Source: Bacteroidota bacterium (GTDB lineage: Bacteria; Bacteroidota; Bacteroidia; Bacteroidales; UBA4417). From it: 64,000 nucleotides of DNA. Below are positions 1 through 9,239 of this stretch, piece after piece. The position numbers and the translations under genes were made by a program. The first letter of the stretch is position 1; every line of letters starts with the position of its first letter. The stretch lies in assembly GCA_013376995.1 (NCBI GenBank), contig JACAAZ010000006.1:1-64000 (forward strand), in the 5' to 3' direction. Below the pieces are notes generated by a model, which did no database searches, was not told the origin of the DNA, and saw nothing but the letters and a program-made list of their open reading frames with translations.

Positions 1-55
1 TCCGGCTTCCGGCTTCCGGCTTCCGGCTTCCGGCTTCCGGCTTCCGGCTTCCGGC
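1..55. repeat. Perfect 7-bp tandem repeat (TCCGGCT)n, about 7.9 copies, running off the window start
   Basis: Direct reading: tccggct repeated without error from base 1 to 55. Confidence 0.98.
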
Positions 56-142
56 ATTTATTCCCTTAAAGATACTCAAAATGCCCAAATGGAAATTATA
101 TTTGTACGGAAATAGGTTTACTACTATCCAATCTATAGGTTT

Positions 143-790
143 ATGAAAAAATTTGCAGTTATACTTGCTGGTTGCGGTGTATACGATGGTGCCGAGATCC
201 ATGAAGCTGTTATGACTCTCTATGCTATTGAAAAGAATGGAGCTGCTTATGAGGTCTTTGCGCCGGATATTAAGCAATATCACGTAAAGAATCACCTTAC
301 AGGCCAGGATATGCCCGAAGAAAGAAATGTGTTGATTGAAAGTGCCCGCATAGCAAGAGGGAATATTAAATCTTTGACTGAACTGGATATCAGGTCATTT
401 GACGCAGTTATCTTCCCTGGCGGATTTGGTGTTGCCAAGAACTTCTGCACTTTTGCTTTTGAAGGAGAGAATTGTTCTGTAAACCCGCAGATTGCAGGTC
501 TGATCCGCGAGGTTGTCAGTCTTCGTAAGCCTTTGGGAGCCCTTTGTATTTCGCCTGTTTTGCTGGTTAAATTACTGGGAGATGTTAAAGTCACAATAGG
601 CCAGGATGCTGGTACTATTCAAGCCATAAGGAATATGGGAGGCCAGCATGTTGAAACAACGCATGGTGAAGTGGTTATAGATGAGAAACACAGGATATTC
701 ACAACTCCATGCTATATGCTTGATGCCTCTGTCACCCAGATTGCGGATGGGGCCATAAATATCGTTAAGAAAATGCTCGAAAGCATGTAA
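143..790 (+). CDS. elbB: Isoprenoid biosynthesis glyoxalase ElbB (DJ-1/PfpI superfamily)
   Basis: MKKFAVILAGCGVYDGAEIHEAVMTLYAI...IFPGGFGVAKN...GALCISPVLL matches ElbB. Confidence 0.93.
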   Translation: MKKFAVILAGCGVYDGAEIHEAVMTLYAIEKNGAAYEVFAPDIKQYHVKNHLTGQDMPEERNVLIESARIARGNIKSLTELDIRSFDAVIFPGGFGVAKNFCTFAFEGENCSVNPQIAGLIREVVSLRKPLGALCISPVLLVKLLGDVKVTIGQDAGTIQAIRNMGGQHVETTHGEVVIDEKHRIFTTPCYMLDASVTQIADGAINIVKKMLESM

Positions 791-795
791 ATATC

Positions 796-1227
796 TCAGC
801 CTGGTTTCTTAACAGCGTATTTAATGATTTCTGCATGATCAAATGCCAGATCCGGTAGTTGTTCTGAGTTAAACCATTTTACTGCATGAGCATCATCTCC
901 TGCAAAGGCAGTGCTGTTTTCAAGACTAACAGTTCCCCAAAAGATTGTACTTATGGTCCGGTGCCTGGGGTCGCGGTTAATTGCGCTATAAGTGTGCAGT
1001 TGTTCCAGGCCTTCCGTTTCAAGCCCGGTTTCTTCCTTCAGTTCCCTTATTACGGCTTCTTCCAGGGTTTCTGTTTCTTCAACAAAGCCACCGGGTAATG
1101 CCCACATTCCCTTGAAGGGTTCGTTGCCACGTTGAATGAGAAGAATTTGCCATTTTCCTTCCAGTTTCCTGAAAACCGCTGCATCTACAGTTACTGCCGG
1201 CCTTGGGTAATCATAGCAGTATTTCAT
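796..1227 (-). CDS. NUDIX hydrolase
   Basis: Nudix box GGFVEETETLEEAVIRELKEETGL; start overlaps the rsmI stop by 4 nt. Confidence 0.93.
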   Translation of the reverse strand: MKYCYDYPRPAVTVDAAVFRKLEGKWQILLIQRGNEPFKGMWALPGGFVEETETLEEAVIRELKEETGLETEGLEQLHTYSAINRDPRHRTISTIFWGTVSLENSTAFAGDDAHAVKWFNSEQLPDLAFDHAEIIKYAVKKPG

Positions 1228-1937
1228 TCTTCATCCTCCCCGGGTTCATCGTCATTGTGCATATTTGCTTTACCTGTTGCTTCTACAACTATAACTATTT
1301 CACCCTTAGGAGGATGTGATTTATACCAGGCAAGGACTTCTACGACAGGCCCTCTCCTGGTTTCCTCATAGATCTTTGTAAGCTCGCGTGAAACACTTAC
1401 ATTCCTTGATGGCCCTAAATATTCCAATAGTTGTTCCAATGTTTTCACCAGCCTGAACGGCGATTCGTAAAGGATTAAGGTGTAGGGATTTAGAGCCAAT
1501 TCCTTTAAACGGGTCTGCCTTCCTTTTTTATGAGGAAGGAACCCTTCAAAGACGAAGCGGTCACATGGAAACCCTGAATTCACAAGCGCAGGAACGAAAG
1601 CGGTTGGCCCGGGCAGGCACTCAACCTCTATACCGGCTTGAATACAAGCTCTCACAAGAAGAAAGCCCGGGTCTGAAATACCGGGAGTACCGGCATCGGT
1701 AATCAAGGCAAATTTCTGCCCTTCATTTATTTGGCGGACGATGGAATCAAGGGCCTTATGTTCATTGAACTGATGATGTGCAAATACCCTCTTTTCAATC
1801 TCATAATGCTTCAATAATTTCGCTGAAGTCCTTGTATCCTCTGCCAGTATGATATCAACTTCCTTCAGAATTCTCAACGCCCGGAGGGTAATATCCTCAA
1901 GATTGCCAATAGGTGTCGGGACCAGGAATAGTTTCAT
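1224..1937 (-). CDS. rsmI: 16S rRNA (cytidine(1402)-2'-O)-methyltransferase
   Basis: LFLVPTPIGNLEDITLRALRILKEVDIILAEDTRTSAKLLKHY...ITDAGTPGISDPG typical RsmI. Confidence 0.96.
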   Translation of the reverse strand: MKLFLVPTPIGNLEDITLRALRILKEVDIILAEDTRTSAKLLKHYEIEKRVFAHHQFNEHKALDSIVRQINEGQKFALITDAGTPGISDPGFLLVRACIQAGIEVECLPGPTAFVPALVNSGFPCDRFVFEGFLPHKKGRQTRLKELALNPYTLILYESPFRLVKTLEQLLEYLGPSRNVSVSRELTKIYEETRRGPVVEVLAWYKSHPPKGEIVIVVEATGKANMHNDDEPGEDEE

Positions 1938-1956
1938 GATTTATATCTTAATGCTC

Positions 1957-2054
1957 AGCGCTTAGGGCATAGCGCATAGCGATGAATTTTTAAACGATTT
2001 TCAATTTCTGATAAATGCATGGCGCTTAGGGCAAATCGCACAGCGATGTTTTTA
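1957..2054. repeat. Imperfect direct repeat of GCGCTTAGGGCAtAGCGCAtAGCGATG (two copies about 65 bp apart)
   Basis: gcgcttagggcatagcgcatagcgatg and gcgcttagggcaaatcgcacagcgatg. Confidence 0.8.
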
Positions 2055-2071
2055 CTTTTTGCAACACCTGC

Positions 2072-2232
2072 CTTCCTGCTTCTGACCTCCGGCCTCCGAT
2101 TCCTTTGTCTTTATCCCTTTATCTTTTGTCTTTTGTCTTTTGTCTTTTGTCTTTTCCGTCAGCTGACGGATTTGACTTTTGACTTTTATCTTTTATCTCT
2201 TATCTTTTATCTTTTATCTTTTATCTTGCCCT
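2072..2232. repeat. Composite degenerate 7-bp tandem array (CTTCCGG-type, then TTTTGTC/TTTTATC-type) containing a 16-bp palindrome
   Basis: cttcctg cttctga cctccgg cctccga ... ttttgtc x4-5 ... tccgtcagctgacgga ... ttttatc repeats; overlaps the stop codon of the M28 peptidase gene. Confidence 0.93.
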
Positions 2233-3554
2233 TTCATCCCATCCATAAAATCCCTAACAAGCCTGAAGATATCCTTATACTCAGACAATGGTAACAGGCT
2301 GCTTTTGTCATCCGGGTTATGATATTCTGTAAACTCCTTACCCATGGAATAGATGAAAGCTGCCGGTACACCCTGTTTATAAAATGGGCAATGATCGCTG
2401 TTGCAAGATTCTCCGCGCTCCTTCACGGCCATAAGGTACTCATTGTCAGCATTTATCTTCACCATTCGCCGGTAAGCATCCTTAAAGATAGTGGCATTTA
2501 CCATCGTTATTCCTTCGCTGCCGGTTCCTACCATATCAATATTCAGAAGGAATTTAACCTGCTTAAGAGGGAAAATTGGATGCTCTGCACAATATGTAGA
2601 TCCCAGGAGGCCGGCTTCTTCACCGCTAAAGCAAAGGAAGATCATTGAATAATATGGCTGGTTTACGGGCTGGGAATAGTATCTTGCGAGGTCTAGCACC
2701 ATGGAGGTGCCGCTGGCATTGTCGTTGGCACCTGGGTAATAGACGGTATTTCCCATTCTGCCTAAGTGGTCGAAATGTGCTGAAAAAACTAGGAATGTAT
2801 CCGGCTGTACTTTCCCGCTCACATATCCGATTACATTTCTTGCCTCATGTACCCTGACGAATGAGCTTTGAATATCCAGGGCAATGTTACGGGGCTTTTT
2901 TGGGGTTGCCTCACGCCTGATATCCAGTACTGCATAGTTCCTGGCTTGCTGCCCGGCCATTACTGACCAGACAAGCTTCTGGTCACTTATAAAGATAAGC
3001 CCTGAAGCATTGAGGAAGTTGGTATATTTCAATGAATCAAGCCTGGAAAGAAGGTGTTTGTCCGTTATTCCCTTTTTGTCAACCATTACAAATTTCCCAG
3101 CATGGTTTCTTGCAACAAAGCGCTTGAATCTTTTAGGATCAGTGATGTTCTTCCCTTTGAGCTCTTCCAGTTTAAATAAGCTATTGATAGTTGGAGCAGC
3201 AGACCATACCTGGAACTGTTCCCCGGCTTTCAGAGGCTTTCCGTTTATGGTAGCTTCAACTTTTCCCGGGAACGTATTCATAGGGAATGTGTAGGCTTGA
3301 AAATAATCCCTGGAAAATGATTTCAGCCTGAACTTGCAGAATTCGCCTGCGATGAAGGAAGCGGCTTTATTATCACCATCATTTACATATCCGCGACCGT
3401 CGAAAGAAGGAGAGCTAAGGGTGTCAATGATACTACGTGCATAGGCGATATCCTGGGAATGAGAGTACATCGATTGTACCAGGAACAAAAATAATATGCA
3501 GTATTTTATCATAGAGGGATAATATCGTTGGCTGCTGGTCCTGATCATAATCAT
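2214..3554 (-). CDS. M28 family zinc metallopeptidase (secreted)
   Basis: Signal peptide; VFSAHFDHLG...PGANDNASGTSMVLDLARYY...FLCFSGEEAGLLGS M28 zinc ligands. Confidence 0.93.
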   Translation of the reverse strand: MIMIRTSSQRYYPSMIKYCILFLFLVQSMYSHSQDIAYARSIIDTLSSPSFDGRGYVNDGDNKAASFIAGEFCKFRLKSFSRDYFQAYTFPMNTFPGKVEATINGKPLKAGEQFQVWSAAPTINSLFKLEELKGKNITDPKRFKRFVARNHAGKFVMVDKKGITDKHLLSRLDSLKYTNFLNASGLIFISDQKLVWSVMAGQQARNYAVLDIRREATPKKPRNIALDIQSSFVRVHEARNVIGYVSGKVQPDTFLVFSAHFDHLGRMGNTVYYPGANDNASGTSMVLDLARYYSQPVNQPYYSMIFLCFSGEEAGLLGSTYCAEHPIFPLKQVKFLLNIDMVGTGSEGITMVNATIFKDAYRRMVKINADNEYLMAVKERGESCNSDHCPFYKQGVPAAFIYSMGKEFTEYHNPDDKSSLLPLSEYKDIFRLVRDFMDGMKGQDKR

Positions 3555-3560
3555 TCAGGC

Positions 3561-4505
3561 TCAGGCTCCAAACTTCCTGCGGATAATTTCAGTAAGAAGT
3601 ATGGCCGCCGGAGATTCAACAGGCCATTTGTGATTCAGTCGCAGAGTGCCGAGATAAGCTTCAGCTTCAGTAAGCCTGCTGGCTCCGTTTAATTGAACGA
3701 TAGCCTTTTCGTAGGCAAGCGGATCTCCGCCGAATAATTCATTGATAAATGAGAATTTCTCGGCAATTCCGATTACTGATTTAAGATCTGTAATGTGCTG
3801 GTGTCCAAGGCGGGATCCAACACTTGCATCATCATTTCCACTCGACATGATCTCTCCAAGCGACTTTTGGCTGTTTTTGTACTTATCGGCAATTGTTTGT
3901 ACAGATTCCTCCCTGGGGAAAGCTTGTTCTGTGTTTGAATGAAATCCGGGATTGGTTTCATTCCTTGAAAGGGGAGGGGCAGCATTCGCCGAATCTTCCT
4001 GTTTTACTTCCTGTTCCTGAGGCTTTACCCGGGTATGGTCTTCGCCGCTGATGACTGCTTTGCTATCTTCAATTACTTCTTCGTCTGCCTGGTATTCGAC
4101 CTCATCGGAAACTTCATTTTCTGTCACAAGTTCATGACGGATAATAGGGGATGAATCAGCAACTGCCTTCTCCTGTTTTACTGGTTCTCTGGGTAATTCC
4201 TGACTTGAAACGGGTGGAGCATCTGTTTTGGGTTCACTTTCTGTAGAAGCTTTTGCTAAGGTTTCCAGCTTACTCTCAGATTGCGAAACTGAGGGCATTG
4301 ATACTTTCTTGTGTTCCTGTTCCAAATGCTGAACGTTAATGTGGCCGATAGTCTTAAATTTTTCATACATCAGGCGCAAATCATCCAATAATAAGTCGAG
4401 GTCAACCTGGGAGATTCCTCCGGCAGGAGAATATAGAGAATTGTACCTCGCAACAACTTTTCTGATCAGTTCATCTGCTTCACGGGTGAGGCGGTTCATT
4501 TCCAT
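3561..4505 (-). CDS. Bacteroidetes-type hypothetical protein with acidic low-complexity linker and conserved C-terminal domain
   Basis: Long ORF; helical N-terminus, Glu/Ser/Pro-rich linker, C-terminus SVIGIAEKFSFINELFGGDPLAYEKAIVQLNGAS... Confidence 0.75.
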   Translation of the reverse strand: MEMNRLTREADELIRKVVARYNSLYSPAGGISQVDLDLLLDDLRLMYEKFKTIGHINVQHLEQEHKKVSMPSVSQSESKLETLAKASTESEPKTDAPPVSSQELPREPVKQEKAVADSSPIIRHELVTENEVSDEVEYQADEEVIEDSKAVISGEDHTRVKPQEQEVKQEDSANAAPPLSRNETNPGFHSNTEQAFPREESVQTIADKYKNSQKSLGEIMSSGNDDASVGSRLGHQHITDLKSVIGIAEKFSFINELFGGDPLAYEKAIVQLNGASRLTEAEAYLGTLRLNHKWPVESPAAILLTEIIRRKFGA

Positions 4506-4643
4506 GGTTAGAACAATCTATATGTTAGGTTTAATTATTCCAGAAGCAGGCTCATTACCTGCATCCTGTTTGTAAAAAATTAGTAAGTTTGTAATGTCAT
4601 CATTTGATGGATAAAAGTAGTAAAGATAAGCCATTCGTAACGT

Positions 4644-5231
4644 ATGTTTCTCGAAAATACTGCAAACCTAACTAAACGGCTTGGTTGGATTGAAGTGATC
4701 TGTGGGTCGATGTTCTCAGGGAAAACCGAGGAACTTATTCGTCGATTAAACAGGGCCAGAATCGCCAAGCAAAGGGTTGAGATATTCAAACCCGAGATTG
4801 ATAAACGTTACGATGAGATCAATGTTGTTTCTCATAATGAAAACAGCATCCGATCCATACCTGTTCAGTCTTCTTCTCAAATACTTATGTTCATTGAGGG
4901 TTGTGATGTTATCGGGATTGATGAAGCTCAATTCCTCGATGCCGACCTTCCGGCTGTCTGTAACTATATTGCCAACCAGGGTATTCGTGTTATTGTGGCA
5001 GGTCTCGACATGGATTTCCAGGGAAACCCTTTTGGGCCAATACCTGCAATAATGTCTGCCGCCGAATATGTTACGAAAGTTCATGCTATTTGCATGCGAT
5101 GCGGAGATCTGGCGCACTATTCCCATCGAACGGTCCAGGGTGACAAACTTGTTATGCTTGGCGAAAAGGAAAGTTACGAGCCCCTGTGCAGAAAATGTTA
5201 TCTGGATCAGAAAGTAGGATGGGCAGACTGA
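4644..5231 (+). CDS. tdk: Thymidine kinase
   Basis: [30 protein letters not shown]...IDEAQFLD...[15 protein letters not shown]; Zn Cys motifs. Confidence 0.96.
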   Translation: MFLENTANLTKRLGWIEVICGSMFSGKTEELIRRLNRARIAKQRVEIFKPEIDKRYDEINVVSHNENSIRSIPVQSSSQILMFIEGCDVIGIDEAQFLDADLPAVCNYIANQGIRVIVAGLDMDFQGNPFGPIPAIMSAAEYVTKVHAICMRCGDLAHYSHRTVQGDKLVMLGEKESYEPLCRKCYLDQKVGWAD

Positions 5232-5257
5232 TCAATCAATTAATAGAATCTGTTAGA

Positions 5258-6097
5258 ATGAAAAAGATTATCCCCGGGATTATCCTCCTACTCATTATTG
5301 TCGTAGTAGCTTGTAATAAGAAACCAGATGAGGATTTGGTGCAGATATCAACTCCTTATGGTGATATCGTTGTAAAATTATATGACAAGACTCCTTTGCA
5401 CCATAGAAACTTCATGAAACTGGCTGAATCCGGCTACTATAACGGAACACTCTTTCACCGGGTTATCGAGAAGTTCATGATCCAGGGTGGTGATCCGGTT
5501 TCGAGGCATGCAAAACCCGGCCAACTGCTTGGTGAAGGGGATACAAATTATACCATCCCTTTCGAATACGTCCCGGAATATATTCACAAAAGGGGAGTAC
5601 TGGCTGCAGCTCGCGAAAGTGATGATGTAAATCCAGCCAAAGCTTCATCCGGTTCCCAGTTTTATATTGTCCAGGGTAAGAGATTCACGAATGCTGAGCT
5701 TGACGCAGTAGAACTGAAGGTTGAACGCAGAACCAAGCAATATATCCTGATGAGTCTTCTTAAAAAACAGGGAGATTCGACACTTCTCAAAGAATTCAAA
5801 TCCTACGTTGATAAAAAGGATACCGCCAATATACGGGTTATTATCAACCGCTTTCACGATGAAGTAGAAGCAGAATATTTAAGGACCAGGCCATTCAAAC
5901 TTGATGTTTACCAGCGCGAGGTTTACTCAACTGTTGGCGGGACCCCGCACCTTGATGGTGCCTATACAGTATTTGGCGAAGTGGTCAGTGGCATGGATGT
6001 TGTTGATAAGATTGCCTCTGTTCAGAAAGATACGAACGACCGCCCTTTGAAAGATATTCCTATGTCCATGAAAATAATTCATCGAAAGGGGAAATAA
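5258..6097 (+). CDS. Peptidylprolyl isomerase, cyclophilin type, probable lipoprotein
   Basis: Track ORF starts at 5186 inside tdk; ATG at 5258 gives MKKIIPGIILLLIIVVVACNKK (lipobox). FHRVIEKFMIQGGDP...SSGSQFYIVQG cyclophilin signature. Confidence 0.93.
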   Translation: MKKIIPGIILLLIIVVVACNKKPDEDLVQISTPYGDIVVKLYDKTPLHHRNFMKLAESGYYNGTLFHRVIEKFMIQGGDPVSRHAKPGQLLGEGDTNYTIPFEYVPEYIHKRGVLAAARESDDVNPAKASSGSQFYIVQGKRFTNAELDAVELKVERRTKQYILMSLLKKQGDSTLLKEFKSYVDKKDTANIRVIINRFHDEVEAEYLRTRPFKLDVYQREVYSTVGGTPHLDGAYTVFGEVVSGMDVVDKIASVQKDTNDRPLKDIPMSMKIIHRKGK

Positions 6098-6144
6098 ATA
6101 TCTTCCTGAACTGTTAACCAACTTTAGATAAAGCCATATTAACC

Positions 6145-6762
6145 ATGAAAAAAGTAACATTCATTTCAATCATACTCTTATTCTTCTTCTCAATGGAAAT
6201 AGATGCTCAAAATCAAACCAAGGTGCAAATTCATACCGATTACGGTGATATCACCGTTGAACTTTACAATGACACTCCTCTGCACAGGGATAACTTCATT
6301 AAGCTTGCCAATGAAGCCTTCTTTAATGGCTCTGTCTTTCATCGTGTCATAAACGGATTTATGATCCAGGGTGGGGGAGCCCCAGCCGGTAAATCAGAGA
6401 AAGATTACCTCATCCCGGCCGAAATCCTCCCCAATCATATTCATAAGAAAGGTGCTTTGGCTGCTGCCAGAACCAATAATCCCAAAAAAGAATCCAGCGG
6501 TTCACAGTTTTACCTTGTTCAGGGGCAGGTATTTACAGATGCACAATTGAATCAGTTCGAAGCACAGAGAGGTGTTAAATTTTCGGCTGAGCAGAGATCT
6601 GCCTATACTACAGTTGGAGGTACTCCTCATCTCGACGGAGAATATACGGTATTTGGTGAAGTTGTTTCCGGCCTGGACGTGGTTGATAAAATCGCAGCAG
6701 TCAAAACAGGGCCTGGAGACAGGCCGGTCCAGCCAGTCACAATGACTATAAAGGTTCTGTAA
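6145..6762 (+). CDS. Peptidylprolyl isomerase, cyclophilin type, periplasmic
   Basis: Signal peptide; FHRVINGFMIQGGGAPAGK...ESSGSQFYLVQG. Confidence 0.95.
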   Translation: MKKVTFISIILLFFFSMEIDAQNQTKVQIHTDYGDITVELYNDTPLHRDNFIKLANEAFFNGSVFHRVINGFMIQGGGAPAGKSEKDYLIPAEILPNHIHKKGALAAARTNNPKKESSGSQFYLVQGQVFTDAQLNQFEAQRGVKFSAEQRSAYTTVGGTPHLDGEYTVFGEVVSGLDVVDKIAAVKTGPGDRPVQPVTMTIKVL

Positions 6763-6813
6763 ATCCATATCCTAAACATAAAGGATAGGAACCATTTTTT
6801 TTCCGAACTTTGC

Positions 6814-6848
6814 AAACCTGTCGCACAAAACGGCAGGTTTGTTTTTTT
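6814..6848 (+). terminator. Rho-independent terminator after the PPIase genes
   Basis: aaacctgtcg cacaaaa cggcaggttt followed by gttttttt. Confidence 0.8.
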
Positions 6849-6928
6849 ACCGGAAGCATTCAATCGCTAAACGTGTTTCTTGGTTCTGTGTAGAGATCAG
6901 AATCTAGAATCGACCAAAATACGAAGCA

Positions 6929-7951
6929 ATGAAAAATAAAGTCAACCTCCTGTTTGAAGAGATCAATCAATTTGCAACTGAGAATTCCGAAGCCCTGGAG
7001 CAGTTCAGGATCAGGTTTCTCGGACGGAAGGGACTTTTACAGGATCTGTTTGAAGAATTTAAAACACTCTCGAATGATCAGAAAAAAGAGGTTGGCCAAT
7101 TGCTGAACCAGTTAAAAAATGCTGCTCAGGATAAAATAAATCAGCTAAAGGAATCCGTTGAAGGCAGCGCTTCTTCTGAACAAGCAGACATAGATCTGAC
7201 CAAGCCGGTGATGTTTCGTGAAGCCGGTACACGCCATCCAATCAATCTGGTCAGGAACGAAATAATCAGGATTTTTGCAAGACTGGGATTTACTGTTAGT
7301 GAAGGCCCTGAGATAGAAGATGACTGGCATAATTTCTCTGCCCTCAACTTTCCGCCGGAGCATCCGGCCCGCGACATGCAGGATACTTTCTTCATTGAAA
7401 AGGATCCTGATATCGCATTGCGTACGCATACCTCTTCTGTGCAAATCCGGACTATGGAAACAACCAAACCACCGATCAGGGCTATTTTCCCGGGAAGAGT
7501 ATACAGGAATGAAGCTATATCAGCACGTGCACATTGCTTTTTCCACCAGGTTGAAGGTTTGTATATCGACAAGAATGTTTCCTTTGCTGACCTGAGGCAG
7601 ACTCTATTGTATTTTGCAAAGGAAATGTTTGCAGCTGATACACAGATCCGCCTTCGCCCTTCTTATTTTCCTTTTACCGAACCTTCTGCAGAAATGGATA
7701 TATCATGCAACTTATGCGGAGGTAAAGGATGCGGGTTCTGCAAGTACACAGGCTGGGTCGAAATTCTCGGTTGCGGTATGGTTGATCCCAACGTGCTTGA
7801 GAATTGTGGTATAGACAGCAAAGTCTACAGCGGATTTGCTTTCGGTATGGGAATAGAGCGCACAACTAACCTGAAATACCAGGTAAAGGACCTGCGGATG
7901 TTCTCCGAAAATGATATCAGGTTCTTAAGGCAGTTTGAGTCCTCATTCTAA
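6929..7951 (+). CDS. pheS: Phenylalanine--tRNA ligase subunit alpha
   Basis: RFLGRKGLLQDLF...HPINLVRNEIIRIFARLGFTVSEGPEIEDDWHNFSALNFPPEHPARDMQDTFF; GFAFGMGIERT. Confidence 0.97.
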   Translation: MKNKVNLLFEEINQFATENSEALEQFRIRFLGRKGLLQDLFEEFKTLSNDQKKEVGQLLNQLKNAAQDKINQLKESVEGSASSEQADIDLTKPVMFREAGTRHPINLVRNEIIRIFARLGFTVSEGPEIEDDWHNFSALNFPPEHPARDMQDTFFIEKDPDIALRTHTSSVQIRTMETTKPPIRAIFPGRVYRNEAISARAHCFFHQVEGLYIDKNVSFADLRQTLLYFAKEMFAADTQIRLRPSYFPFTEPSAEMDISCNLCGGKGCGFCKYTGWVEILGCGMVDPNVLENCGIDSKVYSGFAFGMGIERTTNLKYQVKDLRMFSENDIRFLRQFESSF

Positions 7952-7986
7952 ATGAAAGTCAGGATTCAATCCTGTAAATCCTTGTT

Positions 7987-8427
7987 TTAGTATATGAAAG
8001 GTAAGATCCGGTAGGTAACTGACCGGTAACCTTTGTATTGTGAGAACTTCGTTAACAGGAGCCTTTCTTCATAATTCAATTTAATCAACAGGTCTATAAT
8101 CAGAAGTATAGCCAGGAAAAGTCTCAGCAGGCTGAATTCATGAATTACCAAAGGGATTGCAAGAAGCAGGATCGAAGAATACATCGGGTGGCGAATGATC
8201 CTGTATGGTCCTGAAGTGATTAACCTGGCATTCTCACCCGGGCTGGGTGTGACTTTCAGGTTATTAAGCTGCATGCTCAGGATAGCCCAAAAAGCCAGGG
8301 ACGCAGATATTGCTACTATGATCAGGGCCCAGGCTGGCATCGTTCGCCAGGAAGAGCCCAGTACCAGGTATCCTAACGTTGAAAACTGAACAGCAACAAG
8401 TGTATATTCCAGGATTTTCTTATTCAT
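7987..8427 (-). CDS. Isoprenylcysteine carboxyl methyltransferase-family (ICMT/PEMT-like) membrane protein
   Basis: LITSGPYRIIRHPMYSSILLLAIPLV...NYEERLLLTKFSQYKGY. Confidence 0.85.
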   Translation of the reverse strand: MNKKILEYTLVAVQFSTLGYLVLGSSWRTMPAWALIIVAISASLAFWAILSMQLNNLKVTPSPGENARLITSGPYRIIRHPMYSSILLLAIPLVIHEFSLLRLFLAILLIIDLLIKLNYEERLLLTKFSQYKGYRSVTYRILPFIY

Positions 8428-8448
8428 TTGCTAATTTTTAAAGGCATA

Positions 8449-8925
8449 TCAGCCCTTGCGCCCGTCTTCTTTCTGCTTTAGTTCCAGGATATGCAGTTCA
8501 AGATCTTCAAGGATAGGACCAAAGTCCTTTGTGGTGGATTGGTTTATGGAAATTGCTGCCTGAACCCCCTGGATTTTCCTGATCAGGCTGATCATTTCGT
8601 CAATGTGATGCCTGTAAGCAGCTCCTTGTAAAATAAGAAAAAAGTTTATCTGTTTGAGTGAAGCTACCATTGGTCCTATCCCATTAGTATTGGAAACCAG
8701 GCAGATGTCGGTCCGTAGATCAGGATGATGGTAATGGAATAGGGTAAAGTAGGAAAATGAATCAGTTTTGACATTATATACCGGCAGGTTCTCAACATTT
8801 GCCAGGTCGGTATTCAAAGACTTATTGATAAAGTGAACTAACCTGTAATCCCTTAATTGTGTAGCAATGCCCACAATAGCATTGGCTTCTCCGGAAGCAA
8901 CTTCCAGGCGGATTTTCTTTGCCAT
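8449..8925 (-). CDS. IPExxxVDY family protein
   Basis: Small Bacteroidetes-type protein downstream of pyk; NANAIVGIATQLRDYRLVHFINKSL... Confidence 0.65.
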   Translation of the reverse strand: MAKKIRLEVASGEANAIVGIATQLRDYRLVHFINKSLNTDLANVENLPVYNVKTDSFSYFTLFHYHHPDLRTDICLVSNTNGIGPMVASLKQINFFLILQGAAYRHHIDEMISLIRKIQGVQAAISINQSTTKDFGPILEDLELHILELKQKEDGRKG

Positions 8926-9140
8926 GCGTTTGAAATTTTATAATAGACAAAGATAGTTTGAAAATGCAACCGCAATCTCAATCCCTCAGATTCCCGGGAA
9001 TTTCGAATTCTTATTTAATTTTTAACTATTGACTAACTTTAGACCCAATCACGTCTCCTTTTACCTGAATTACGCTTCACTCCTCAAACCACCTGTCACC
9101 TGCCTCCAGTCTATTACTGACACATGACACCTACTTTCTA

Positions 9141-9223
9141 CTTCCGGCTTCCAGCTTCCGACTTCTACTTCGTACTTCTGACTTCCCGCTTCCGGCTTCC
9201 CGCTTCTGACTTCCAGCTTCCTG
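9141..9223. repeat. Degenerate 7-bp tandem array (CTTCCGG-type), about 12 units
   Basis: cttccgg cttccag cttccga cttctac ttcgta cttctga cttcccg cttccgg cttcccg cttctga cttccag cttcctg. Confidence 0.95.
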
Positions 9224-9239
9224 CTACTTCTCAATCCCC

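Noticed and set aside
292-594. Antisense ORF inside elbB
   Set aside because: Lies opposite a well-identified gene; composition is a reverse-complement shadow
2019-2294. ORF on + strand (MALRANRTAMFLLFATPAFLLL...)
   Set aside because: Translation of the degenerate repeat array, apparent hydrophobicity comes from repeated CTT/TTT codons
4746-5126. 126-aa antisense ORF in tdk
   Set aside because: Shadow of the thymidine kinase gene
7141-7572. 143-aa antisense ORF in pheS
   Set aside because: Opposite a conserved pheS reading frame; no family resemblance
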